Below are positions 32,238-44,755 of a stretch of 64,000 bases of DNA, piece after piece; the stretch's first letter is position 1, and every line of letters begins with the position of its first letter. A program made the position numbers and the translations under genes. The notes under the pieces were generated by a model that was not told the DNA's origin, searched no databases, and saw only the letters and a list, made by a program, of their open reading frames with translations. This DNA is from Asterella californica (Eukaryota > Streptophyta > Marchantiopsida > Marchantiales > Aytoniaceae), in contig JAYKYS010000088.1 of assembly GCA_036924285.1 (NCBI GenBank), positions 19,737-83,736 of the forward strand, in the 5' to 3' direction.

Positions 32238-33101
32238 GTGCAGGCAAGGCGTGGCATGATAGATAGATTGCCTCCCAGTCCTGTTGCCCTTGGCTGTCTA
32301 AAGCCAAATGGAAGCCAATTGAGCAACCAAGCTGTGAACGTTGGCAAATGCTTCTTTGGGAGTTGCTCTGAAGTTCAGGACAAGGGGCCTGGTCCTGTTG
32401 TTGACCGGCCTGGTGGTCTGAGGGAGCAGGCATATGATGGCTGCATCTTGACAAATCCTCCCTGTTTAGAGCCACCTTCCTGCAGACCTTGCCAGCATGT
32501 TGGTACTCACGCTGCGCCCCGAGACAGCTGCTCACAGTGCATACCACAGATGACTGTCAAGACCCGCAAGCGTTCCCGCTCAGCAACGCCTGTGGCGGCT
32601 GATTGTGGCTCAGGGCTCAGATCATGCTCATTGTCATCCAGTTCCGCCCCAAATCACTTCACAACACCTTGGCAGACATCAATGCCAAGGGGCTTTTCTT
32701 TTCCTTCTGCCCCCAACTCTCCAGATGATATTGGGAGCCCATCGGCTGCCTATGCTCCTGCAGCAACACAGGTAATGCTCCTTGCACATACAGTCTAGGA
32801 AGTCTGACAAAGCCTGTCGTTTGCCTGCTAACACACCAGGCTACACTTTGTATACTGATGGGGCGTGCAAACCATGCAGGTCAGCATGAGATGTTTGCTG
32901 TGGACCTGCAATGCTCAGCTTGAGTACCACTTGGAGAGGCAGACCAGTGAGTTGCAACAGCAAAGAGCAATGAACAGTTCACTCAATGCTCAGCTGGATT
33001 CCAAGCAGCAGGAGATCTGGTGGTTGCGTGACAGGGTGTGCCAGCTGCAGCGTGGTCAATACGTCAGGAATGTTATTGCTGCCTCATCATCTACAAGCTG
33101 A
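32238..33101 (+). CDS. Basic coiled-coil protein, last two exons
   Basis: Exon 32238-32771 encodes a Cys-containing segment (PPCLEPPSCRPCQHVGTH), a basic run typical of nuclear localisation (TVKTRKRSRS), then a Ser/Pro-rich linker, and ends ACACAG/GTAATG at phase 0. A 108 nt intron ends ACCATGCAG. Exon 32880-33101 encodes YHLERQTSELQQQRAMNSSL, NAQLDSKQQEIWWLRDRVCQ and a short tail, stopping at TGA. Heptads with Leu and Gln indicate a dimerising coiled coil. The basic run plus coiled coil is bZIP-like in texture, but the DNA-contact signature is absent. Upstream exons probably exist; the start is uncertain. Confidence 0.55.
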
Positions 33102-33109
33102 TCAGTGTC

Positions 33110-33955
33110 TGTGCACCTAATAGTCAATATTTTCTTATATACAACAACCAGCGGCTATGAGGACATGCATTGCAAGTATACATAGTGTTGCAATGTCATG
33201 GTTGAGTGAGGTTGGGCTTTCATGTGTGCCTGAAAATTGGTGCACCTAGGGGAGCAGGTGTCAGCAATTCAAATCAGTACTGTATCGGGTAAGCTGTAGG
33301 TAAACACACTTTGAAGTTAGTAACATGATTCGGCAATAGCTGAGGCCATGTTACTCCACCTGTGCTTGTCTGTACTGTGTAAGTACACATACAAGGATAA
33401 CAGATCCACATAGTGAGTCTGTATTAGGTCACAGCATAGTTTGTACTGTGATGCACTAGTTTGTGGAAATCACAATGGATTCCCCACTTGCCGAAAGCAG
33501 ACATGCATGAATGCAATGGCTGGCTTACCACGCTAAAAACTCACTTGCTTTTCAGTGCATACCAATCTGTCCAGGCCTCAAAGGAACAGAAGAAAGGTTT
33601 ACACAAAAGGCATGCAAAAAAGCATCAAAGTGCCAACTATTAGACCACTGCAAAGGACACACTAATCAGTTCACAAAAAGGACAGCAATTATTTGGCAAA
33701 ATTGCTGTAGAAGGCAGTCTGACTGGCAGATTGTAGGCAAATCAGTTCACACGGAGCAAACAGTCAGACCACCACAACAAGCAGAATGAGGACCAAAGAC
33801 CTCACCATTTTGTTTAAAGCCTTGCTAGGCTCAAGCAGGCGGTATGTTTCGTGAGCACGTGCTAGAAGAAAAAAGGAGCAATCATAGTGCCCACAAGTTG
33901 GAAAACATCTGCAGGCAAGCAAGCCAGTGGTAGCTTTGCATTGGTTGTAGCAGTC
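33110..33955. other. Duplicated non-coding block
   Basis: 33150-33420 matches 53465-53730. 33480-33955 matches 53950-53995 joined directly to 60198-60600, that is, the same sequence without the 6.2 kb transposon. No gene is seen. Confidence 0.6.
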
Positions 33956-33959
33956 ATTG

Positions 33960-34870
33960 AGGGCAGCAGCAGATTGGAAGTTGCAGTATCAAGCAAGCAC
34001 TAATTGCAAGCAATGTCAAGCAATAGCAAGCAACAGCAATAGCATTGCTTGGGCTTGTCAAGCAATAGCAGGCCAGCAAGCAGTATGCATAGCAAGCAAG
34101 CTATAGGATGCAAGCCATTGCAGGCTATTGCTGCCTGAGCTATAGCAGGCAGTAGCCAGCAAGCAACAGCAAGCAAGCACTAGTAACAATTCAGCCTGCC
34201 TGAGTACATTATTAGTAACAGCAGGTGAGAACAACACCAGAAATGCAAAGCAGGCATGACAGCAGGCACTTACAATATGCGCAGTAGCAATGGCGATGGT
34301 AATGGTAATGGCCTGTATAGCAGACACAATACTAGTAGCATGTAAGTAGCAATGACCAAGCAAACGAGCATGGCAACAACAAGCAGTAGCAGCATCAGCA
34401 TCAGCAAAATCAGCAGCAGCAACAATGCTGGACCACGGTGAACAAGCTCATGTTGGCAGTGGGGCCAAGCAGCTGAACTCACAGCAACACCAGCAAAAGC
34501 AATCAAAGCAACAAGCAGGCACTGGCTCAACAGGGACTCATGATAGCTATGGCAACTCAGTGCAACTGCAACAGCAGAATCGGCAACAGTAGCAAATGAT
34601 CTGATGCACACTTGCTGTGCTGTGCTGTGCTGTGCTGTGCTGTGCTGTGCTGTGCTGTGCTGTGCTGTGCTGTGCTGTGCTGTGCTGTGCTGTGCTGTGC
34701 TGCTGAGTTTGAGAAAGATGACGTGCCACGTGAAGAGTACTCTGCTGTCTCCAGCAGCTGCCCCCTGCAGCAACACCACAGGTTGGTGCTGTACCCCCCA
34801 AGAGATAGTCAGCAATGGCAAAGCCTATGACAGCAGGCCCATCTGCAAGCACTGGTGAGCAACATTCTGG
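33960..34870. repeat. AGCA-rich low-complexity block, duplicated at 60600-61450
   Basis: Runs such as AGCAAGCAATAGCAAGCAAC dominate 33990-34180 and CAGCAGCAACA-type runs dominate 34375-34520. The whole block, including the following TGTGC array, recurs at 60600-61450. Confidence 0.7.
34611..34702 (+). repeat. Microsatellite (TGTGC)n, about 18 units
   Basis: Near-perfect pentanucleotide array. The homologous array at 61225-61280 is shorter and carries TTGTG variants. Confidence 0.9.
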
Positions 34871-35410
34871 CCTCTGCTAGCAACAGTCAGGCACATGCCC
34901 TTTCAGGCGCGCAGTGGACAGCTCAGCCTGGCATGGATGTTTGTGATGGATTCTGCGTTTGTACTTTGTCACAGACAGGATCTGGTCCCTCATGAACATT
35001 CCTTCTGATCCCACACTTTGACGTGCTGATACAAACACAGCAGACAATAACGAGAGTGTCAGACTGAACATGCAGCTGGTACTCTAAATCCTCTTGTAGG
35101 CATCGTGCAGTTCTTCCCGACTGTAGATCGGCGGCACCACTGCTTACTTACCGAACTCGTCAATTAGATCCATATCGTTTTTCGACAGAGGAATCGTGTC
35201 AAGTCGATAGCGAGCAGCTGCAGCACTAGCTGAAGTCGTGTTGTCAGACTGTATGTTGGCACAGCGAAAGGTGCGAGCTCGTAGCCTGAGCTCCCATATA
35301 GCGGTTTGACAACTGTAAGCAAGTATCAATGTAGCGCAAGCGCAAGTAAGTGCTATTCCAAACGGTGGAAGCCTCGAAGTGACGCCGGTGGTGGTAGGGA
35401 GGTGGTTATC

Positions 35411-38173
35411 TATTTATTACTATTTACTATTTATATTTTTGTGTCCTGGGGACCAACAGGGGGCCAACAGACAGAATGCAACACATCAACAATCAGACAG
35501 ATAGCATAGACTTCCTACAGGAAAAACACTCCCTGAGAAACCCTCCACATGCATTTGACTCAGAGTTTGACATGAACTCTGACACAGTATGAACGTTCTG
35601 AAAAAGACTAGCAAACTTATCCCTAATGTCACTGTAAGCTGCGCACTCAAAAAGGAAGTGCTGCTCACCTTCTACGTCATCAGATGAGTGGCACACCTGA
35701 CATAGTCTCTCCTTCCTGTCAGTTCCTACCCATCGTCCTGTGTCAACTTGTAAACCATGACAACCACATCTGATCTGCTAAGCAACCTTCTGTTCGAGAA
35801 ACATCTGACATTTGATAGGTACTCGGCATATCTATAATCAGGCTGTAAGGTTCTGTACAAAGTCAAGCTGGTATGCTCACTGTTAGTGCTTTAATGCTCA
35901 ACATATTGCTGTTTGACTTCATCAATGACTGCTGCAATGTCAGACTTGCAAAACAAAGACAATTTGTGCTGAATTAGAAAAGAGTCCAGTTGCTCATGCC
36001 AGTCTGGCATCAAACCATCCACCCGAACAGTCCCACCGCTGAAACTGAACCCTTCCAGCATCACAAATGTCACAAGCCGTGTGCCATCCAACCCTAGCGT
36101 CCTTTGATGATATTGCAGAATTTGCTGCCAGAAGCGGATCTGCAGTGGATAGCGGCCAAGTTCTGCTAGAACAACCTCGTTGGTAGCGGACTTCTGAATC
36201 CCTAACAAAGTTTTCAGGAAGCTTCTGTGCAAGACTTCGGCTGCCTCACTGAAGCTTGGCTTCACACCCCAGACTTCAACCCCATAGCTCAAGATGGGCA
36301 GCACGAGGGTGTCGAAGAGTTTGCATTGCAGAGCAGGATCCCTAATGCTTAGTTCTGCACACCGCCGCCGCATAGCAAACATAGCCTTTCTGGCAGCCGC
36401 CACCAACAAGCTTGTCCCAAAAGACATGTTCTTGGTGGCGTGGAAGACAAAGCCGAGATACTTGTAGCTCTCCCCCCTCTCCACAACTGTGCCATTCACT
36501 ATAAAGTCAGCAACTTCACTGCGTCGGGGTTCAAACACCACAACTTTCGTCTTGCTGAGGTTGACTGTGAGCTGACGCTGATCACAAAAGCTTGCCAGTG
36601 CATCCAACTGCTTTTGAAGTCCTGTTGCGCTAGTGGACATCAAGATGAGGTCATCAGCATACAATAACAGTAACACTAGGACTCCCCTGAGGGTAGGCGC
36701 ATCAATATCAGCAGTTTCCAGCAGATGCTTCTCCAGCCCATCAACATACAACCCAAATAGCGTGGGGCTCAGCGGACACCCTTGCTTGACCCCCATCAGG
36801 CATCTGAAGATGGCAGATAAGCCTTGCGGTGACCGTACTGCTGCACTGTCATGTGCATGCAAAGACTTGATGACGTCCAAGATCCTACCACAGACATCAA
36901 GTTCTTCCAGCACCTGCCACAGCACAGCTCGCGGTACAGTATCAAAGGCTTTCCTGAAACCGACAAAACAACAATACAGCTTGCCAGCTTTCCCTTCCTG
37001 TCGTGTCTTTCGTTGCTTGTCTATCAATGACCTCAGAATGAATATGTTGTCAGTTGTGCGGAAGTCCTTTCTAAGCCTGCCTGCCCCCTGGCTTTGACAC
37101 CTTGCTTCTCAGCCCATAAGGCTATTCGTTGTTCCAGACTCATTGCAAACAGCTTGGCAATCACAGAACCTACTGTGATACCTCTGTAATTGCTCATGTC
37201 GCATTTGTATCCAGACTTGTAAACCGCAGTGATGAGACCAACAGATAGACGCTCAGGGCAGTGGCTGGCAAGTATGCAGTTGAAGAGCCAAAGCAAGCAT
37301 TCTTTCAGAAGATCACCGCCATCTTTGATCATGTCTGCTAGAATGCCATCAATGCCAGGACTTTTGCCACGTTTCAAGCGCTTAATGCAGGCAGACAGCT
37401 CATCAAGAGTGATGTCATCATTCAAGCATGCATTGTCCAGGCCAGGAGTAGACCTCTTGGGAGCCGGCGGGGGCTCGGCTCCCATCAGAGTTCTGAAGGC
37501 TTCAAGTTGCTCACTCAGCTCAACCGGGCAAGTGTTGCTGAGTTGCTTCTTGAAGACTTTCCAGAAGTCACCCTTGGCAGCCATCTCGCACAGCTCCTCA
37601 TTGCGCTGGCATTTCCACTTCTCCTTGATTCTGTCAGTCAGAGAACGAAAGATCGATATCTTTTCAGCTATCTGTTTTTGTTCTGCAGTGCTATGCGGAT
37701 TTTTGTACGCAGCTTCCTTTTCCTTGAGCCCTGCTCTGCATGTTGTGTCAAACCAAGGTTGCTGCTTGCATGAATGCTGCGATGTTTAAGGTTGCGGCGT
37801 GGTGTCATGCGCTGCAGAAAGCAAACTTGCTATTAGCTGTTCAGCCATCAAGTCAACATCAAGTTTTTGCTGAGTGAGCGGAATAAACTTCTGTTGCAGT
37901 TCAGAATCTAGGGACACTTGATATGCTTCAGCATTCTGACTATCATATCGCACCCTAGCACTGATTGCTGCAGATGGAAGAGTGGGTGCATGCTGCAATG
38001 TTTCACAGGTAATATGCAAAATCACTGGGTTGTGGTCAGTCCCATATCTGCCAGCCTCCTCCAACACATGCAGTGTTTTGGCAGCACTCATTCAATGTAC
38101 AGATGCAATGTAGTAATCAACAGTGCTGTGGCCGCCAGCACTTGCAAAAGTGAACTGGCCATACTCGTCCCCG
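35411..38173 (-). mobile_element. LINE (non-LTR retrotransposon), 5'-truncated
   Basis: Reading on the minus strand: the C-terminus of an AP-type endonuclease (GRYGTDHNPVILH), a linker, reverse transcriptase, a C-terminal Cys/His motif, a short 3' UTR and an A/T-rich tail (AAATAGTAAATAGTAATAAATA). The 5' part of the endonuclease is missing. It sits in the leader of R5, with TATC at both borders as a possible short target duplication. The low number of lesions suggests a fairly young insertion. Confidence 0.85.
35493..38170 (-). pseudogene. LINE ORF2 protein (endonuclease-RT), nearly intact
   Basis: The RT has FRKAFDTVPR, GVKQGCPLSPTLFGLYVDG, the catalytic YADDLILMS, LSKTKVVVFEPRR and YKYLGF. 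Upstream are LKRGKSPGIDGI and YRGITVGSVIAKLF. The C-terminal zinc-binding block is CQVCHSSDDVEGEQHFLFEC. Defects under the standard code are TAA at 37786-37788 and at 35891-35893, single-base frameshifts near 37075 and 35765, and one TGA just before the DHNPV block. If TAA is Gln, the frame from the endonuclease to the final TGA (35493) has only the two frameshifts. The enzyme nicks target DNA and copies its own RNA there. Confidence 0.85.
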
Positions 38174-39799
38174 TATCATAACAGGATGGCGGCCACGCCT
38201 TAGTCACGCGTATTACGGTCTAGTTCCGGTGTCATCATAATGTTATCCGTTACATCATGCAACACAATAAGGAATTAAGGGCTCTTAGTCTTGGGGTCGA
38301 GTATTTGCTGACTCCCTTTTGTATACCAGGCAGTCATGAACATGAGGCTGGGTACATCATGGTAAGATCTGCCCATGTACAACTGAGCAGCATCACTCCT
38401 TTTGGGTCCCGCAACTAGCTCCGCTTGTCCCGCAACTAGCAACTAGCAAGACTCTGCGCCAATGAGCCACTCTACAGAGGGGTGTTGTAGCAGATCTGAA
38501 TCTGGCCTGTTTCTGCTCAGAGTTCAGCATTGGCACCACCCTAGCCAGCAGGTAAGGCTACTCCTTCTTTTGGGGCTCACATCATGGGAGACTGAAAATG
38601 CCTTATACATATCGGGGCCTCAAGTAGACCGTAGTGCATAATGCACACATAACACATGTATAAGCATGCATACAACATGATGAGCTGTTCTTGATTGCTC
38701 ACAAGGAGGGAGATTGGCTAAACTCACCGGATGCTGGCCACGCACACATGTGCCACTGCCTGTAGGTCCATACCCCTACATGTACCTATGTAAGGGACCC
38801 AAAACAATAATAGCCTAGCGTGCAAGCAAGAATGATGTGCTGCAGAAGCACCAAACTTCACAAACAGTTCAGGCTGCAAAGCAAGAAAGCCAAGCAGTCT
38901 GCAATTCAAGCTAAATTGGCAAGATATTACAGCTTCAAATCAACCGGGGCCACCCGTAAGCTTAAGGTGCTGGGGCACAGCAAGCGGGCGAAGTGAGGGC
39001 GGGTTCATGAAGCGCCTTGCTGAGGATAGAGACCAACAGCCATGCGAGGAAACGAGCTTGCACCGCAGAAGTGGCCTCTGACAGACTGCTTGCATAGCTG
39101 GAGTCACAGCATCAGTTTGAACAGCTTGGCAAATAAAGCAGAGCAGTCCTGACTAGAAGTGCTAACAGATGTGATCTGTTGCTGATGTACAAAGTAGTTG
39201 CAGGTCTAGAGGCTTGCTGGAAAACCAGAACACCATCATAGGCTCCACTGGCTGGTGCAGTGTATGCTATCTTGATCATAGCAACGCCTTGTGTGGTGCT
39301 TTTGCAATAAAAGCAGTTCAAAAGCAGCTCATCCAGCCGTGCACCCGCCAGGACATGGATGTCCAGAATGCTTTAAAGGCTTAACAGTAACTCCTGGTGC
39401 CATGGGAGCTTGTTTCGGTAAAGCGCAGATGCAACAGAATTGTTACAGAGAAGCATGTCGATGCAGTGTCTTCTTCTGCTGTTTATCAGGTAATTCAGGC
39501 AAGATGCACACCTATTATCACAGGTGTTGTTGGTGTGTGCACATTTGGGGTCCCAACGTAAGTATATGGGCACAAAGAAGAGTAGTGTGCTGAGCCATGT
39601 TTCATGGATGTACCATAGCAGGCACTGACGTTCCGCAAACCGAACTATCTCGAAGAAGCATAGAAAGCTGCGAGGCCGGTACGTCGCGCTGCAGACACAG
39701 TCGCTGCCGCCTAGCTGAGACAAGTTTCTTAAGACTGAGGTGGGGGGTGGGGGGGGGGGAAGGGCCGCGCAAAATATGTATTGCCACACATATTTTGCA

Positions 39800-42033
39800 G
39801 CACATATTTAGCAGAGCCTCAACTGGAGCTTGAGCAGGTTGCTTGACTGACTGCCTGCACTCATCGACTTGCTTGCAGCCACCATATATGTACCAACAGC
39901 AGCAGTATGAGTCCTTTTGCCATCTTAACTCTGCATCTCTTTGGGGCTGCACAGCCACGCCCCCTGCCCTGCCATTGGGGTTGGAAGTCTGCAAGCGGCC
40001 CAGGGCACTGTGTCGCAATGTGGCCCCTTTCGCCACATGCGTAGCACTTCCCTGGCTGGTAGTCAGGGTTGCGAGTGCCAGTGTTGGGGTGAGAAAAAAA
40101 AGAAAAGAAAAGCCTACGCCGCCAGGGTCATAATGGGAGCCTCTGTACCCAGAAGCAGCCCCAGGTTGGTGTTGGGATTACCATAAGCAGTGCTGAGCTG
40201 GGCTGCTTGAATCTGCTGTTCCTGAGGTGGAGATTCGTACAGGGGGAAGCCCTGAATATCATGAACAGCGCCACCAAACCCACAAGCACCTCTGTTTGGA
40301 TTACCCCGACTAGCATTGTAATTAGGTACTCATGTGTAGGGTGTGCAACTATTGTTCTGATTTTGATGTCTGGTGGCAGCATGGTTCCTTCAACCCGCTG
40401 AAAACAACCAGCCTGAGTCGCACTACCTTGCAGTACCAACAGGAGTACAGCAGTATCGGTGTTACTTGCAACATTTCTTGCAGCGCATTATCCAAACTGT
40501 GCAGCAAATGCCTTGACTGTTGAATCATTCCGTTTCATCTCACTCAGCTCTAATCTAGCCTTTCTGCCATCAGCAGCTTTCACAAATGGAGATAAGAATG
40601 CATTAGCAAACTCATGAAAAGGAGCATCAAGGTCAACAACAGCTTTGACTTGTGTACTCCCACCACTTTTGTGCATCCGCCCTCAATTAGAGGTGTAAAT
40701 TTTGAGGCACCGGGCAATCAATGTCAACATAGTCCAAATACACCTTACACTGGACAGCCAAGCTCTAGCACTTTTGCCCAACTGGTCAGGTTTGCCAGCA
40801 AAGCCATCAAGGTTTGAGCGGCCAGCTCATCACTGAAACGTGCAACATCAACACGAGATTTGACAGTACTTGCCTTCATGCCACTCAACATGTACTGCCA
40901 GACAACCTTGACACAGTGACCTTGAACCTGTGTTCAAAAGCCTCAAGGACCAGGACCTGTCCCCCCACAGTATCTGAGCAGCAGCATCATTGCCATCACC
41001 CTCTTCAACATCTGGCATTTCTGTGTCAGTGTTGTGCCCTACAGCAAGTTGCTATTGAGCTTCGCACCCTCCTGACAATTTCTCCAGTAAAGTAAGTTAA
41101 TGCATAGCTATCATAAGAAACATCATGTAATAAAGAGATCTCTCAGAATTTTTGCAAACTGCTTTGCGTCTTTTGGAGTCAGCTCTTGTTGAGCAGATCT
41201 GCTGAAGTTTGCACTTCGTCACAGTCAGGTCCCTCGTGAACCTTTCCTTCTGGTCCCACATATTGACGTGCTGATACAAACACAGCAGATAATAACGAGA
41301 TTGTCAGACTGAACCTACAGCTGGTACCCCCAAATCCTCAGCTGACTTGAAGGCCCTTCATCGTGCAGTTCTTCTCGACTGTAGAGCGGCGGCACCATTG
41401 CCTCCTGACCGATTTCGTCGACTCGATCCATATCGTTTTTGACAGAGGACTCGTGTCAAATCGATAGCGAGGCGCTGCAGCAGTAGCTGATGTCGTGTGT
41501 CAGACTGAATGCTGGCACAGCGGGACGTGCAAGCTGGTAGCCTGAGCTTCGAAACCACGTGTAGCGGTTTGGCATTTGTCAACAAGTATAATCGTAGCGC
41601 AAGTGCATGTAAGTGCTGTTCCAGACAGTGGAAGCGTCGAAGTAACGCCGGTGATGGTAGCGAGGTGGTTATCGTAGGCCACGCCTTAGTCACGCGTAAT
41701 TATGTGTTACGGTTTTGTTACGGTGTCATTGTGACGTTATTCATTAACGTGTTATCCGTTAATACAGCGTTGCATCATGCATCACATCATTGTACTTCTG
41801 ATGAACTACACAACCATAATAAGGGCTGTCAGTCTTGGGGTCGATTATTTGCTGACTTGCTTGTGTGTACCAGGCTGGGTACATCATGGTAAGATCTGCC
41901 CATGTACAAACGAGCAGCATCACTCCTTTCCCGCAACTAACTCCCCTGGTAACAAGTAGACACCTCTGCCAGCAGGTCTGCCCATTGCATGCAACCTGAA
42001 GCACTTGCTGTTAGTGATCAGGACTCGGCCTTA
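39800..42033 (-). pseudogene. gag and leader of element R, copy R4
   Basis: On the minus strand the leader (42033-41500) is followed by the gag N-terminus near 41440. A capsid-like segment holds VVDLDAPFHEFANAFLSPFV, ARLELSEMKRNDSTVKAF and AAQFG (40500-40660). A perfect zinc knuckle CYACGERGHIATQC lies at 40005-40046, then a Gly/Arg-rich tail. TAG at 40114-40116 is shared with R1 and R3. A one-base indel in the T-rich run after it breaks the frame. The copy ends at about 39800, fused to R5, so protease and RT are absent. Confidence 0.75.
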
Positions 42034-43153
42034 TGAGCAACTCTACAGAGGGGTAACTTGGCAGATCTGAACCTGGCCTGCTCCTGCTCAGCTTTCAGCA
42101 TTAGCACCACCCCTAGCTGGCCCTAGCTGGCAGGTAATGCTTTGCCCTCCTTTGGGTTCACATCATGGGAGACTGAAAGTACCATATATGTATTGGGGTC
42201 CAAGTGAGCAGACCGTAGTGCATATCATAGTATAACACATACACAACACTAATCCCAAGGTTGCATACAACATGATGAGCTGTTCTTGATTGCTCACAGG
42301 GAGGAGATTGGCTGAGCTCAAAGGCTGCTGTCCATGTGAGGAAACAAGCTTGCACCGCAGCAGTGGCCTCTCAGAGGCTGACAGACTGCTTGCATAGCTG
42401 GAATGACAGCGTCAGTTTGGACAGTTTGGCCAATAAGCAGAGCAGTCCTGAGTAAAAATGCTACCGAGTGTGATCAGTTGCTAATGTCCAAAGTAGTCGC
42501 AGGGTCTGAAGTCCTTGCCGGACAAACAGGGCACTATTATAGGCTCCACTGGCTGGTGCAGTGTATGCTATCATGATCAACTCATAGCAATGACTGACAT
42601 GATACTGTTGCAAATGAAAGCAGTGCAAACGCAGCTCATCAGCCATGCACTCGCCAGGACATAGATGTTCAGACTGGTTAGAACGGCCTCACAGATAATA
42701 CCTTTGGTGCCATGGAACTTGACTTGGTAAAACGCAGCTGCAAGAGAATTTGTTACAGAAAAGCATGTCAATCCAGTGTCTTCTTCTGCTGTGTATCAGG
42801 TGATTTAGGCAAGGTGCACACCTGTTATCACAGGTGTTGCTGGTGTGTACATATTTGGGGCCCCAATATAAGTATAGGGGGGCAAAGAACAGTAGTGTGC
42901 TGAGCCCAAGCTTCACGGATGTACCTTGGCAGGCACTGACGTTCCGCAAAACGAATTATCTCGTAGAAGAATAGAAAGCTGCGAGGCCGACCGGTGCGGT
43001 GTTTCGCGCTGCAGACACAGTCGCTGCCGCCAGCTGACACAAGTTTCTTTAGACTGAGGGGGAGGGGGGGGGGGGGGGTTGGGGGGCGTGTAAACTCCGT
43101 TGCCCGTTTGACCGCATACATATTTTGCAGTACATATTTAGATTCCTGTCGAG

Positions 43154-43160
43154 TATAAAA
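43154..43160 (+). promoter_or_regulatory. TATA box of gene 3
   Basis: GTCGAGTATAAAACC, 83 nt before the ATG. Copies 1 and 2 have TATATA here; this one is a canonical TATAAAA. Confidence 0.6.
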
Positions 43161-43236
43161 CCTAGCGATTTTGCCCTTCTGACAATCTGGCTATTCGCCA
43201 TTCGCACGTGTGACCTGCACGGCCACAAGGCCAAGC

Positions 43237-44242
43237 ATGGCTCGTCCAACGCTGACCTTGATACTGCTGGCGCTGGTAAGCTTCTTGATAGTCACCAAAC
43301 TGATTCAAGGTCTTTGTGATGGCCCGATGGTCCAGCCAATTTGTCTGTCAGCGTGTTCTCCTTCCCTGATTTGGTTTGAGTTTGCAACGACAACACACTG
43401 GTGACGACGTGTCATAATGGTATCGTACCAGTCCAGATTCGGCAATTTGCCTGCAGGCTATTGCAGCTCCATTGGTGTCCGCCCGACACATTTTGGGTGA
43501 CGACCATAAGCATCCACAATGTCCTGCGAAGTGCCATAAGTCAGCTGACTGCCACTCGTGTCCAGACCACAAGACCCATTGTCATGTAAGATTTTGGATG
43601 TCTTTGCATTGTCATTTGACCTTCAAATTCATAAAACTGCTTAAGATACTTGGTTTAGCTTTCTGCTTCATCATTATGCTAGACGAGCCACATCGTGCTT
43701 TCAAAATCACCTTTATGCTCCATGATTCAGCTAGACGAGCCACATCGTGCTTTCAGGATCAGCACTGTGTCAAGCCCGAGCACAAGCCTCCTCCCAAGCC
43801 CGAGCACAAGCCTCCCCCCAAGCCCGAGCACAAGCCTCGCCCCAAGCCCGAGCACAAGCCTCGCCCCAAGCCCGAGCACAAGCCTCCCCCCAAGCCCGAG
43901 CACAAGCCTCCCCCCAAGCCCGAGAACAAGCCTCCCCCTAAGCCCGAGCACAAGCCTCCCCCCAAGCCCGAGCACAAGTTGCCCGAGCACAAGCCTCCTC
44001 TCAAGCCCGAGCACAAGCCCCCACCCAAGCCCGAGCACAAGCCCCCCCCCCAAGCCCGAGCACAAGCCCCCCCCCAAGCCCGAGCACAAGCCCCCCTCCC
44101 AAGCCCGAGCACAAGCCCCCTCCCAAGCCCGAGCACAAGCCTCCCTCCAAGCCCGCGCACAAGCCTCCCTCCCAAGCCCGCGCACAAGAACTAGCCCAAT
44201 CAGCACGTTCCGGTTTCAATGGTCAGATCTTGTCACGACTGA
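43237..44242 (+). CDS. Secreted Cys/His-rich [14 protein letters not shown] protein, gene 3 (antisense in R4 LTR)
   Basis: The model is join(43237..43275,43457..43585,43757..44242), with introns of 181 and 171 nt and the same splice sites and phases as genes 1 and 2. The signal peptide [13 protein letters not shown] is identical in residues to gene 2 despite three silent changes. The Cys/His head is unchanged apart from one D/N and one H/Y difference. In the repeat array three separate single-C insertions (near 44050, 44098 and 44178) move the frame through all three phases and back. The tail therefore still ends KPAHKN, TAG at 44192 and TGA at 44240-44242. The middle of the repeat is translated as Ala/Gln- and Ser/Pro-rich sequence. 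217 aa if TAG is read as Gln. Confidence 0.75.
43767..44188 (+). repeat. 24 bp coding minisatellite, about 18 units, with three +1 indels
   Basis: Same unit as in the other LTRs, with the KLPEHK-type variant near 43975-43992. Three C-runs have 10 instead of 9 bases. Confidence 0.9.
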
Positions 44243-44755
44243 ACGATTTCTCCAGCCTGTCAAATCTTGCATCCTTCTGGTCTGATATGCCAAGTGTTTG
44301 GCAAAGTGCTTCGACACCGGATCGCAGAGGTTCCAGGCCTGTCATTGCGGCGAGGAGGAACATCGTCAGTGCTTCACGACGATCATTTTCATTTCCTCAA
44401 GGAGGAGCACAAGTCTCAAACAGCTTCGAGAGGAGAGCAAGTCTTAGTTAGAGGAAAGCAAGACTTGGTTTTACTCTAGAGGGTTTGCACACATTCGAGT
44501 ACATAGTAAAGTACAGCTAAAAACTCTATACTCATATATGCAGCTTTTGGGTATCATGAGTGTGCAACATTTTCAGCCTGTGTGAGTTTGTGGTTCAGCT
44601 TACAAGATAGTCATTGACATAAGCAATAACCTCTTTGTCCAAGATGTTGTGTACACAGGAAGGTGAGGTACCTTACGAATATGAAGCTTCTGTAACCAGA
44701 GCAACAAATGCTACAAGAACAATCTTTTTACTGAAGTTTTGACATGTGGGTTTCA

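Larger units (their letters stand above)
34950..39790 (-). mobile_element. Element R copy R5, split by a LINE and truncated in the LTR
   Basis: The gag N-terminus and leader (34950-35410, including LSKNDMDLIDEFGK) are interrupted at GGTGGTTATC by 2.8 kb of LINE. The leader resumes at TATCATA (38174). The LTR begins near 38463 and follows the R3/R4 order to the G-rich tract at 39741-39761. It then breaks off just before the position of the secreted-protein gene, so that gene is missing. The next sequence is the gag of R4, joined directly. Confidence 0.7.
42034..44755 (-). repeat. Long terminal repeat of element R, copy R4 (about 2.7 kb)
   Basis: In element orientation it starts TGAAACCCACATGTC (44755) and ends GTTGCTCA (42034). 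Unrelated DNA (GTCACAAAGTCTG) begins right after the left terminus, which fixes the LTR boundary for the family. The primer-binding motif is mutated (AAGGCCGAG). It carries secreted-protein gene 3 on the + strand. Confidence 0.65.

Noticed and set aside
34547..34852. Frames of repeated QHSTA or CCAVL residues
   Set aside because: They are translations of the TGTGC microsatellite and have no independent support.
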